From Lunularia cruciata (taxonomy: Eukaryota > Streptophyta > Marchantiopsida > Lunulariales > Lunulariaceae), in contig OX419757.1 in NCBI GenBank assembly GCA_948567375.1, positions 37,944,001 through 38,008,000 on the forward strand: a DNA stretch of 64,000 nt, read 5' to 3'. Each line of letters starts with the position of its first letter. Within the stretch, counting starts at the first letter, position 1. A program made the translations under genes and the position numbers. Under the pieces are notes generated by a model. It searched no databases. It was not told the origin of the DNA and was given only the letters and a program-made list of their open reading frames with translations. Of this stretch, positions 47,493 to 57,630 are shown in pieces.

Positions 47493-48935
47493 TGTAATCC
47501 TCCAAGGACAGGAGACCTAAATAGAAACACAAAAGAAGAAACACACAATTTCATACTCAAACCTATGATGCCCCAAAGGAGCACCTTGATTATATTATAT
47601 AGCAAAGGGGACTTCCCCAAAGGAAGCTCCACACTTGGATCAAATACATGGATGGGTGATATGTCAGCAATCTCTACCTTTAGATTAGTTGCATGCATGG
47701 ATGACATGTAGATTCTAATCATATTTGGTTGGTCTGTAACACCTATTTGTGCATGTGTGTGGTTATTGTAATAGTTAGTTTTGTATTACAAGTACTTGAG
47801 AGATATTATTTATATAGAGATAAAGGATAGTTCTACATTAGTCATAATTAGCTAAATTTAGTTGTAGCTAAGATAGTGGGGACCTTATTTTAGAGGAAGT
47901 AGAAAAGATGAGCATCATTATTCTGGATTCTTGTGTGTTGACTTGGTATTATTCTTAGGTGTTTGGCTTTGAGGAATGAGTTGAGAACTCTTGGGCCCAC
48001 AAGCCTTTTTTTTTAGATTTTTCTTTAGTCCAAGGATAGCCCATGTGAAGGAATAATTGACTTAGTGGTTGGGTCAAGATAAGATCACATGCTTAGTGGA
48101 ATATGCCCGTGAGGATGGGTATTCCTTTATACTTTTTGACTTTACTTGACTTTTAGCCTAGTAACTTGAGCTACTATGGTAAAGAGTAACTTTAGTACGT
48201 AGTTATTTCACAAGTATATAAACAAGGTGTGAGGAAGTACACATCATCCTTTCATTTGCAACTATCTCTCTCTCATTGAGTTCTCTAGTGAGCAATATCT
48301 TGAGTCTTGGAGTGTTAGCTATGGAGGAGTATGATGGAGTTGTGGTTCTTTGCCTTCTTAGTCCATGGTGCGCTACCATAATAGCCATTAGAGGTTCATC
48401 ATGAGTGAGAGACATGCCAACTCACAAGTCAAACCATCTTTGACCAAAGAGTATCTTTAAAGAATCCTCGTGTAAGAATCTCTGATTTGCATGGGTGAGG
48501 TACAATTGGAAAGCTCTCAATGAGAAAAACCGAGGAGGGAAGGCCAATCTTTCCTTTGTTGGGGGGGAAAGCATATATTTTCAAGGCCTAACTTATTTTT
48601 TTAGGCCTCCAAAATTGGCTGCAAAATTTCCGTGTTATTTTTTACTCCTACTCTATTAGTAAAAGTCCTCTTTTGGTGATACCTCTATCTAATCTACCTA
48701 GCACATTATATATAAAATTTTCCTAGATGCTACCAAGCCAATTTTAAGCTTTAGATGATATGTCTAGCTTTTGGTATTACAAAATTTAGGCTATTTTTGG
48801 CTCTTGCCCTATTAGTGAAAGTACTCTTTTGGTGAGATCTATATCTGATCTACATAGCCCATCACATTTAATATCCTTCCAAAGTTTACCAAGCCAATTT
48901 TCACCTCTAGTTATTCTGACTAGCTATTAGTATTA
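47493..48935 (-). repeat. Chromovirus 3' LTR, interrupted by a solo LTR
   Basis: On the minus strand it starts TATAATACTAATAGC at 48,935 and ends GGATTACA at 47,493. The solo copy of the same LTR at 52,650-53,408 starts TGTAATACC, so the first bases here appear mutated TG to TA. Internal ~140-bp sub-repeats (attagt.aaagt.ctcttttgg) are present in both. The foreign insert spans 47,735-48,426. Confidence 0.7.
47735..48426 (+). repeat. Solo LTR of the Athila/Tat-like family, 692 bp
   Basis: Runs TGTAACACC to CTCACA, with a TATA-like aagtatataaac near 48,213. It matches the LTRs at 50,220-50,919 and 57,200-57,630, which are in the opposite orientation. It splits the chromovirus LTR at ggttggtc, and the flanks give an imperfect 4-base duplication (GGTC, AGTC). 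Confidence 0.85.
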
Positions 48936-49510
48936 TAAATCTCCCACCTTTTAAGATACAACGTCCTCGTTGCAAAGTTGTTGCTCAAAAGATTTCACTA
49001 ACACCGGTGTATTGGTCAAATTAGTTATTGGCTCCCATGTTGCCTCATATAGGAGGTACCCTTTCCAATGTACCAGTTATTCCAAATATGAATGGTGAGT
49101 TTCTCGGATGCATTTCTAGAAAATTTTAACCTTTAGATGATACGTTTAGCTTTTGGTATTACAAACTTTAGGCTATTTTTGGCTCTTGCCCTATTAGTGA
49201 AAGTAATATTTTGGCGAGATCTATATCTGATCTACATAGCCCATCACATTTAATATCCTTCCAAAGGTTACCAAGCCAATTTTCACCTCTAGTTATTCTG
49301 ACTAGCTACTGGTATTATAAACCTCCCACCTTTTAAGATACAACGTCCTTGTTGCAAAGTTGTTGCTCAAAAGATTTCACTAACACCGGTGTATTGGTCA
49401 AATTAGTTATTGGCTCCCATGTTGCCTCATATAGGAGGTACCCTTTCCAATGTACCAATTATTCCAAATGTGAATGGTGAGTTTCTCGTATGCATTTCTA
49501 GAAAATATGT
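48760..49510 (-). repeat. 392-bp tandem duplication across chromodomain, polypurine tract and LTR start
   Basis: Landmark ctcttgccctattagt is at 48,801 and 49,193, and taacaccggtgtattggtca occurs in both units. Units are nearly identical. On the minus strand each holds chromodomain codons (HWKGYLLYEATWEPI), then AAAAGGTGGGAG (polypurine tract), then the LTR start. Confidence 0.9.
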
Positions 49511-50215
49511 TTGACCTCATATTCCTCTACTTCATCAATGAGTGATGGACAGGGTCAACTTTGTTGTATGGAAGAGAAGGAGGGCAGTAAGGAAGCATAT
49601 TTTCATAGTAAGAAAACATGAAACACTAGGTGGATCTTCATCAATCTTGAAGGTGTGAAAGTATTCTCTCCATACACGAGGAAGAACAATGTGGCCTATG
49701 TGGATGCATTCATTGAATTGTTGTATGCAAATTCCACCAATGGGAGTAAGGTGTCTCGCCTTTCTTGCTCCTCTAGGATGAAGCCATGGAGCATGTTGTC
49801 AATAGTGCAATTAGCCCACTCAATTTTTCCATCGGTCTATGGATGGTAAGTTGTGGACATGGCCAATTTGGTTTTGAAGAGACCAAAGAGTGTTGTCCAA
49901 AAAAAACTAGTAAATTGAGTGCCTTTATCAATGGTGAGCACTTGGGACAAGCCATGGTGAGGAAAGACTAGATCTAAGTACAATTGAGCTAATTGTGGAG
50001 AAGTCACATCCTTGATAGTAGGATGCACATGAATCATTTTGCTAAGGCGATCAACAAAGACTACAATAGAGTCAAACCCTAAGGTGGTCTTGGGCAATTC
50101 ACAAACCAGATCCATGCTTTCTTATTCCAAACATTGTGTAGGAGTAGGACGGAGTTGAAGGAGTCCTATGGGAGCTTGATTAGAAGCTTTATTTTTTTAT
50201 GAAGTAGGCATCTTT
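48936..50215 (-). pseudogene. Chromovirus (Ty3-gypsy) integrase and chromodomain fragment
   Basis: Minus strand: QAPIGLLQLRPTP linker, then MDLVCELPKTTLGFDSIVVF, VDRLSKMIHVHPT and GLSQVLTIDKGTQFTSFFW (integrase core; first catalytic Asp present in MDL, second in the TIDKG position), then TDGKIEWANCTIDNMLH and LLPLVEFAYNNSMNAST, then HPVFHV-like linker and the chromodomain WKGYLLYEATWEP. The glutamate of the D-D-E triad falls in KIEWAN. The reverse transcriptase half is missing: similarity stops at 50,215, exactly beside the LTR of the Athila-like element. The chromodomain would target integration to marked chromatin. Confidence 0.85.
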
Positions 50216-50219
50216 GAAC

Positions 50220-50919
50220 TATGAGCCGACTTGTCTCTCACTCAAGATGAACCTTTGATGGCTATTATGATAGCGCACCATGGACTAAGAAGACAAGGAA
50301 CCCCAACTCCTTAATACTCCTCCAAGACTAACACTCCAAGACTCAAGACATTGCTCACTATAGAACTCAATGAGAGAGAGATAGTTGCAAATGAAAGGAT
50401 GATGAGTACCTCCTCATCTCTTGTTTATATACTTGTGAAATAGTTACGCACTAAAGTTACTATTTACCAAAGTAACTCAAGTTACTAGGCTAAAATAAGT
50501 AAGTCAATAAGTAAAGTCAATAAGTATAAAGAAATATCCATCCACACGGGCATATTCCACTAAGCATGTGATCTTATCTTGACCCAACAACTAAGTCAAG
50601 GATTCCTTCACATGGGCTATCCTTGGACTATAAAAGAATCCAAAACAAAAAGGCTTGCGGGTCCAAGAGTCCTCAACTCATTCCTCAAAGCCAAACACCT
50701 AGGATTAATACCAAGTCAACACACTAGAATCCAAACTAGTGGTGCTCATCTTTTCCACTTCCTCTAAAGTAAGGTCCCCTCTATTTTAGCTATAACTAAC
50801 TTTAGCTAATCATAACTAATATAGAACCATCCTTTATCTATATAAATAATATCTCTCAAGTAATTGTTATATTAAGCTAATTATCACAATATCACACACA
50901 TGCACAAATGGGTGTTACA
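50220..50919 (-). repeat. 3' LTR of the Athila/Tat-like element, 700 bp
   Basis: Minus strand TGTAACACCC to GGCTCATA (terminal CACA mutated). TATA-like tatataaac in the minus sense near 50,425. It matches the solo LTR at 47,735-48,426. Confidence 0.85.
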
Positions 50920-50932
50920 TTTACCCCCGGAC
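50920..50932 (-). other. Polypurine tract
   Basis: GTCCGGGGGTAAA on the minus strand directly precedes the LTR start TGTAAC, the usual second-strand primer position. Confidence 0.6.
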
Positions 50933-50999
50933 TAAGTTTTCACTTTGTCCTAAAAGTGAAGGTCTCTCTACCTTCTATGATACATTTTCAACTTATCAT

Positions 51000-52080
51000 G
51001 GTTAATCCTATCAAAAAGTCTTCCTCCCAACTCCTTGAGATCATAGGTGTAATTGCCCCACACCTTCTCTACAATGAAAGGTCCAAAGTACTTAGGCAAA
51101 AACTTCTTTTGGACTTCTCTCTTGAATCAAATGGAATCAAGCAACATTATCCAATCACCTTCTTTGAAAGGCTTCACCTTCTTCTTGGCTGGCCTCTTGT
51201 CATAGCTCTCCTTTTGTGTCCTTTGGGTTTGCTCCACTCAAACCATAACAACTGCTCTTGCCTCTTCCAACTCCACGAGTTGATCCTTCCTTGACTTCTT
51301 TGTAGCACCTCCTTGTGCTTTCTTCAATCTCCTATTTTTGCTTTGGAAGGTAGGAAGATCAAAGTGATGTAAGGTAGACTCAATACCATATACCAATTGA
51401 AATGGAGAATACCCGGTAGAAGTCTTCATGGTTATCCTATACTCTCACAAAACTACATGAATCCTCTTGTCCCAATGATGTTTAGCCCCTCTATTTCTGC
51501 ATCTTTGGCCAACATCATGCACAAGGGCTGATTGGTTCTCCCTGCCAAGCCATTGAATTTAGCTTATAGGGTGTAGTTACTTTATGTGTGATAGAGAAAT
51601 GTTGTAGCATGGCTATAGTGATGCTTCCTGAAAACTCTTCTCCTCTATCAGAAACCAACTCCAAAGGGCATCCAAACCTCGTTAAAATGCATTCATAAAG
51701 AAATCTACCAACTTCATCTTCATTCTTGTCCCTCAATGGTCTAGCCTCAACCCACTTGTAAGGTTATCAATAATTATCACAATGTACAGATTTTTTCTTG
51801 GGGTTCTATTGAGACCTACAAAATCTATTCCCCACTTCTCAAAAGGTCCTAGCAATGGAATTGATCTAAGTGGTGGAGTGGATGTAGATTTTCTAGCAAA
51901 AGCTTGACAAACATGAAATTTTTTGCAATAATCAAGATAATCCTTGAAAATCCCTCTCCTATGGTAACCTGCATCTAGAATCTTGAAAGCAATCACCTTT
52001 CCTACAAAGTGTCCTTCATACATTAAACCTTCATGAAACTCCTTTATGAGTAGGATAGACTCTTCCTTACCCACTGCTCT
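51000..52080 (-). pseudogene. Integrase of the Athila/Tat-like element
   Basis: 52,074-51,733 holds the zinc-binding part (FHEGLMYEGHF, then DYCKKFHVC) and the core start FEKWGIDFVGLNRTP with the first catalytic Asp. 51,736-51,515 holds LELVSDRGEEFSG with the second Asp. The region of the catalytic Glu is frameshifted. 51,429-51,238 holds KTSTGYSPFQLVYGIES, the GPY/F-type segment. The C-terminal end decays toward the polypurine tract. At least three frame changes. Confidence 0.85.
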
Positions 52081-52320
52081 TCAAAGTAGACCATATGCTC
52101 CTTGGTGAAAAAGAATATCCTTCAACATTATGTAAGGTCTAGATCTTGCTGCAAGGGCCTTCCTCTTCCTACCATGCATCCCTTCTAGATAGTTACCTCT
52201 TGTCACAAATCCACAATCTACTTGTACTCCATTGGAACTTCTTGAGTGATTGAGATTATCATGAGCTCCTCATCAGAGAAGGAATCATCCACTAGCTCAT
52301 CTCTATCATGATCATAGGCC

Positions 52321-54547
52321 CTAGATAAAAAAAATAGCATTTGCATATTTCTTTCTTGGCCTATTTTCAATGGTGTTATTATACTCAAACAACAGTATCA
52401 TCCACCTTGCTAGCCTCCCTTCCACATTAGGCTTATTGAAGATGTACTTCAAAGCCTTGTGATCTGTGACAATGGTGACTTTCCCTCCAATCAAGTAGTG
52501 TTTAAACTTCTTGAGACCAAAGATCACTGCCAACCCTTCTCTCTCCGTGACAGAGTAGTTCACTTCTACTGAAACCATTTGTTTACTAGCATAAGCTATT
52601 GGATGATCATGCACATCTTGGTCTAATTGACTACAAGTGCATCCTATAGTGTAATACCAAGAGTTAGCCATATGATCTAGATGTGAAATTTGGTTTGGTA
52701 GCATCTAGGATGATGTTATACATGACAATCAAATTAGATCAAATAGAATTATCACCAAAAAGATACTTCTACTAATAGGGTAAAAAACAAAATAGACTTG
52801 GAAACCTTAGAATCAATAGCTAGACATATGATTTAAAGGTGAGAATTGGTTTGGTAACATCTAGAAGGATGTTACACGTGATGGACTGAATAGATTAGAA
52901 AGAGGTTTCACCAAAAGAGGACTTCTACTAATAGAGTAAGAACCAAAATATGCCTAAAATCTTTGAAGGTAATTTTGGAGGCCTAAATGGATGAATTAGG
53001 CCTCAAATATATGCAAATTTTCCCAACCCCCAATGGATGAAAGGTTGGCCTTCCCTCCCCCTACTTTGTCTCATCAAGATCTTTCCAATGGTACCTCATC
53101 CATGTGATTTTGAGATTCCTACAAGAAGATTCCCTAAAATATTCCCTTCAATCAAAGCTTGTTTGACCAACCAGATAGGACCAAGACCAACATGTCACCC
53201 ATCCAAGTAAGTTAATCCAAGGGTGGAGCTTGCTGACATGTCACCTATATGTGAGCCTAATCTTAGGTTGGAGCTTCCTTGGAGGAGATCCTCTTTGTCT
53301 ATATAATAACAAGAAGGTGCTCCTTTGGGGCATCGGAAGTTTGAGTGTGAAATCATGCATTTCTCATGGTGTGCTTCTTCTAAGGTCTCATATCCTTGGA
53401 ATATTATATATAGATACAATAGAAGAATTAGTGTAGAGGATGAAGGGTTTATTATAATTAGGTTTAGCAAGAATTGGGGCTACAACAAGGGATTGCTTGA
53501 GCTCTTCAAAAGCTTTGAGAGCCTCCTTGTCTTCCAAAATCACCATGTAATCTACACCCTTTTTCATGTAGATGGTCAATGCATAAGCCTTGTTGGAAAA
53601 TGAGAAAAGAAACCTCTTATAGTATCCAACCCTCCCAAAAAATTAGCATAACTTTGTCAAGCTTGGAGGGAATGGAAGGTCTGAGATTTTCCTCACCTTC
53701 TCAAGATCAACTGCTATTCCATCTTTGGAGATGATGTGCTCCAAAAGTAGACCTTCACAACCAAAAATGCACTTCTTTGGGTTGAGAGACATATTTGCCT
53801 CATCTAAGCGTTACAAGACCTTGATTTGATGCTCAAAGTGCTCCTCCTTGCTCCCGTAGACACAAAAGTCATCAATGAAGTCTCTCACAAATTTCCCAAT
53901 GGAAGGTTCAAATACCTTGTTCATGAACCCTTGGAAGGTTGTTGGAGCATTACAAAGCCCAAAAGGCATGACCTTGAAAGCATAAGTTCCCCAAGGTGTG
54001 GTGAATGTGGTGAGTTGTTGATGCTCTAGAGCAATCTTGATTTGGTTATACCCACTATAACCATCTCCAAAATTGTACCTCTCATGACTTGCAACCTCCT
54101 CCAAGATCTCATTAAGGAATGGCAAAGGGTTATAGTCTTTCTTAGTAACACCATTAAGCTTCTTGTAATCCACACATACCTGAAGCTTGCCATTAATTTT
54201 TTCACAATCACAATGGGAGACACTCATTCCAAATTCTCCACCTCAAAGATAAATCCAACCTCCTTGAGCTTATCAATCTCCTGCTTCACCACCAAAGATA
54301 TTGGTGGGCTAATGCTATATTGCTTTTGGCGGACTGGTCTTGCATGTGATTCCACCTCAATCTTATGCTCCTCCAAGATGACTTCCTTTGGATCCTTGTA
54401 ACTAAAAGTAAACACATGGATGAACTTGCAAAAAATCTCCTCAAATCTCACCTTCTCCTCCTTGGTAATATTTGGACCATACTTGAGAGTACATAACCTC
54501 CTTTCTATCTCCTCAAGTGTCAATGATGATTTATTTGGGTCCTTCAA
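52321..54547 (-). pseudogene. Reverse transcriptase and RNase H of the Athila/Tat-like element, split by a solo LTR
   Basis: 54,547-54,224 leads into the reverse transcriptase (LKEVGFIFEVENLE). 54,227-53,811 holds GKLQVCVDYKKLNGVTKKDY, YNFGDGYSGYNQIKIA, MPFGLCNAPTTFQGFMN and FIDDFCVYG, the last being the catalytic YxDD box as FIDD. 53,579-53,414 holds the connection and RNase H start (KPNYNKPFILYTNSS; the usual Asp of DAS is Asn). The frame is then cut by the 52,650-53,408 insert and resumes at 52,649 with CSQLDQDVHDHPIAYASKQM, SVTEREGLAVIFGLKKFKHY and VTDHKALKYIFNKP. Removing the insert and one 5-base target copy restores an uninterrupted frame at the junction. Confidence 0.9.
52650..53408 (+). 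repeat. Solo LTR of the chromovirus family, 759 bp, with target-site duplication
   Basis: TGTAATACC at the left, AATATTATA (from ATTACA) at the right, flanked by TATAG at 52,645-52,649 and 53,409-53,413. It is an inverted copy of 47,493-48,935 without that copy's insert. It lies in the RNase H region of the Athila-like element. Confidence 0.9.
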
Positions 54548-54556
54548 AACCTCTAG

Positions 54557-55250
54557 CTAAGGTGAAAAATCCATAGCACACAAAGGATACACATCTGAAT
54601 CAGATTCAGATTCATCCTCCTTTGTAGAAGTCTCCTCTTCCATGCTTGTGTCCATACCTAAAGCTCCTTCTTCTGAATCTAATTCCCAATAATCAAAAGA
54701 TGGTGTATCTGAATGTGAAGTGTTGGTGGTATTAGTGACTGGAATTGTGACTCTATGGTTTGATGGTCCAATCCTCAAGTACCCTTTGTGCCATCAATCA
54801 GTTGTGCGTGCTGCACTCAACCATGGCCTCCTAAGAAGTAAATCATAACTTGAATCCTTCAAGACTTGGAAAGTCATGAGATTTTGAACTCACATAATTG
54901 AAACTATCACCTTCTCCATCATCCCTATTGGTCAAACTTGTTGCTTGTTTGCCATGCTCACCACAAATATTGAAAGTCTTGAGGGTATCATACCTAACTT
55001 CCTCATCAACCTTTTTGACATAGCACTCACTACTGATTCTCCATCAACCAATGCATCCTTGATGTTATGACCATTCACTCTCACATCATTCTTGGAGGCA
55101 TATTCATAAGCCTCCCATGGTGCTGGTTTGGCATCCACCACCCCCATTGATATTGGAGCTTTTGCCTTCTTCCTCCTCTTGTCCCTTGCAGAACTCAAAC
55201 CACCTCTACGCTCCTTTCTCAAAGTAGGATTCAAAGCAATCAATTAGCCC
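54557..55250 (-). pseudogene. Protease region of the Athila/Tat-like element
   Basis: 55,243-54,932 contains VRVNGHNIKDALVDGESVVS followed by MSKRLMRKLGM, the retropepsin pattern where LVDGGS/A is usual; the second glycine is Glu here. Upstream (residues RKERRGGLSSARDKRRKKAK) is basic. 54,778-54,557 is an acidic serine-rich linker (EEETSTKEDESESDSDVYPL) leading toward the reverse transcriptase. Cleavage activity is unlikely. Confidence 0.75.
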
Positions 55251-55300
55251 ATTGTGATGTTAGCCTTGTGACTACCAACATCCTCCAAGACATTGTAGTT

Positions 55301-56112
55301 CTATTGTTGCTTTGAGATCAAGAAGTCCTCCATCTCCAACTTCTTTCTTGGATTCTTTGTTGTTGATGGTGTTGAAGTGCTTGTGCAAGTGCTCCTAGTA
55401 GACCTAGGAGTATCTTGGCTAGGAGTAAATCCTTGAGAATAGTGCACATCCTCTACGAAACAAGCTCTCTTTTTCTCTTGTGCCAAAAGCTCCAAATTAA
55501 GACCCTTGGAGTTTGAGCACTCTCCCTTCTCATACTTGCTCTCAACCACATCTATGGATGCTATCTCCTTATCTTTGTTTGGATAAGGAGCCACTTGGGT
55601 TTCACTATCTCTCTCTTTCCCTCTATTGGCTCCCTCATAACTCCTTCCTCCATGGTAAGTGGAATTTGAGCGATTCCTTTAGATATGGCCTCTTCCTCCA
55701 CAACTGGAACAATTTCTATCATTGAAATTGTTGGCTGGTTGGCCTCCTCTATATAGATAATTTCCATAACTCCTAGGCCCTCTCCCTAAATTCTGATCCA
55801 CCTCTCTCTTCTCTCATAGTTTCATTACATTGATCTTGAGATCCATAAGTTGAAATATTATCTCCATCACTAATCTCGAGAACAAGCTGATGAAAGTGGT
55901 AGTATTTCTGTAGTTGTACTAAGGCTCTCTCCAAGATCCTTCACCAAAGTCTCCAAGAGTGATTTTACTCCACTACACTCATGTCCTTTTGGAAGTCCTT
56001 CAACTCCACAAACCTCACACAACTCCTTAGTCTTAGATCTTCTCCCTCCCAAGCTTGGTGAAGAAGGTCCAACATGCAAACCTAAGTCAAGTAATCCTCT
56101 CCTCTCCCTCAA
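55301..56112 (-). pseudogene. Gag region of the Athila/Tat-like element
   Basis: 56,112-55,870 contains KELCEVCGVEGLPKGHEC, a Cys/Cys/His/Cys cluster like a zinc knuckle with unusual spacing. 55,594-55,301 is a Ser/Thr-rich tail (SQDTPRSTRSTCTSTSTPST). The capsid part further upstream is not recognisable. 56,120-57,180 is leader sequence without a clear frame. Confidence 0.5.
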
Positions 56113-57179
56113 TCTATTGCTCTCAAAGGTAAATTTACATGAACTTGCATTATGTCCCTTCTCTCCACCTAAAAAGCATTTAGACTCACTCTTTCCTCCA
56201 AGTGGTATAGGTGTTTGGATCCTCTCAACACTCTCTTCAAATTCTATTCAAAACTCTCTTTTCCTCAAATCCACCTCTACAATCACCTCAAACCCTTGAG
56301 GAACCTTTAATAGCCTCAATTTACACTCTTGGTGACCTTCCATGTTCCCAAGATGAGTTTAAACACTCAAACATGCTTTTTGTTGCTCTCACACTACTCA
56401 TGCATGAGATGTAAACTCTGCAGAATTGACCCTTCCTCACAATGTCACTCAAATCTCTCAACTGGTATGTCACAGTCCTTTGAAAATTTTCAAACTTTAC
56501 CACAACTCTAGGGCATCCCTTGCTGCAAAATTTCAAATCTTTTCATTTAGCTATTTGGACTAGACACCTTTCTATTCAACACATATATTTCAGATTTGGT
56601 CTAATAACCACCCCCTTCACTTTAAATATTCATAAATCCTTGAGCAAGAATGATATTTATCTAAATTTTGTGTAAAAAGGTAGGATATAAGGCACCTACT
56701 TTTCTTAGTAAGTTTCAAAATAATCCACTAAAAATTAAAGAAATGGCAGACTAGTTTTATCTTCTAGCGAGCATGCAATTGCAAGAATAGTTTACATTAT
56801 CTACTTTCAAAAATTCTAGCTTAGTGCGCACAATAGCTCTCACAATAATTTCAAGTATGCTAACTGAAAGATAACCCAAGCTATTATGTGTAGAAATTTC
56901 AAGTGAAGATCTCAAACTTAATATTTTGCCCAAAATCATTTTAATCCCCAAAATCTGCAATCCACCTCACACAATCTATCCAAATCCTCATGTGTACAAG
57001 ATATACAAAATCAACTCAAATACATCATAATGAACTACAAGGTATACAAATGTGTGCAATTTTTCTACAATAAGTTCAACCCTCTCCTCCCCTAAAGTTA
57101 TTTCCAAGTGAGCTCTTATAGTCTCCTTCTGTTCAATATAGAATTGAACACGGAACATTTTCTTGCCTTCTAGAGAGAT

Positions 57180-57197
57180 CACGACAACAGAACCAAA
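57180..57197 (-). promoter_or_regulatory. Primer binding site, tRNA-Asp type (diverged)
   Basis: Minus strand TTTGGTTCTGTTGTCGT just inside the 5' LTR. It differs from the TGGCGCCGTTGCCGGGG site of Athila-type elements mostly by C-to-T changes, as expected from methylated-cytosine decay. Confidence 0.6.
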
Positions 57198-57199
57198 AA

Positions 57200-57630
57200 T
57201 GTGAGCCAGCCTATCTCTCACTCAGGATGAACCTCTGATGTCTATTATGGTAACGCACCATGGACTAAGAAGACAAAGAACCCCTATTCCATCATACTCC
57301 TCCAAGGCTAATACTCCAAGACTCAAGACATTGCTCACTATAGAACTCAATGAGAGGGATATAGTTGCAAATGAAAGGATAATGAGTACCTCCTCATCCC
57401 TTGTTTATATACTTATGAAATAGTTACACACTAAAGTTACTATTTAATAAAGTAACTCAAGTAACTAGGCTAAAAGTCAAGTAAAGTCAACAAGTATAAA
57501 AGAATATCCATCCACATGAGCATATTCCACTAAGCATGTGATCTTATCTTGACCCAATAACTTAGTCAAGGATTCCTTCACATAGGCTATCCTTGGACTA
57601 TAGAAGAATCTAAAACAAAAAGGCTTGCGG
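57200..57630 (-). repeat. Truncated 5' LTR of the Athila/Tat-like element
   Basis: Matches 50,220-50,650, but the first part of the LTR is missing: at 57,630 the sequence changes abruptly to TGTCATGTTG. About 430 of 700 bases remain. Confidence 0.85.

Larger units (their letters stand above)
50220..57630 (-). mobile_element. Athila/Tat-like Ty3-gypsy retrotransposon, decayed, 5' LTR truncated
   Basis: Minus-strand order: truncated 5' LTR (57,630-57,200), primer site for tRNA-Asp, gag region, protease, reverse transcriptase, RNase H, integrase, polypurine tract, 3' LTR (50,919-50,220). A chromovirus solo LTR sits inside the RNase H region. There are many stops and shifts, and the first RNase H aspartate is lost, so it is inactive. 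Clade placement rests on the tRNA-Asp type primer site, absence of a chromodomain, and integrase after RNase H. It is an inference that a phylogeny could change. Confidence 0.8.

Noticed and set aside
52650-53408. Insert considered as a DNA transposon because its ends look like short inverted repeats (TGTAATA / TATTATA)
   Set aside because: The same sequence forms the LTR beside the chromovirus fragment at 47.5-48.9 kb and is preceded there by a polypurine tract, so it is a solo LTR.
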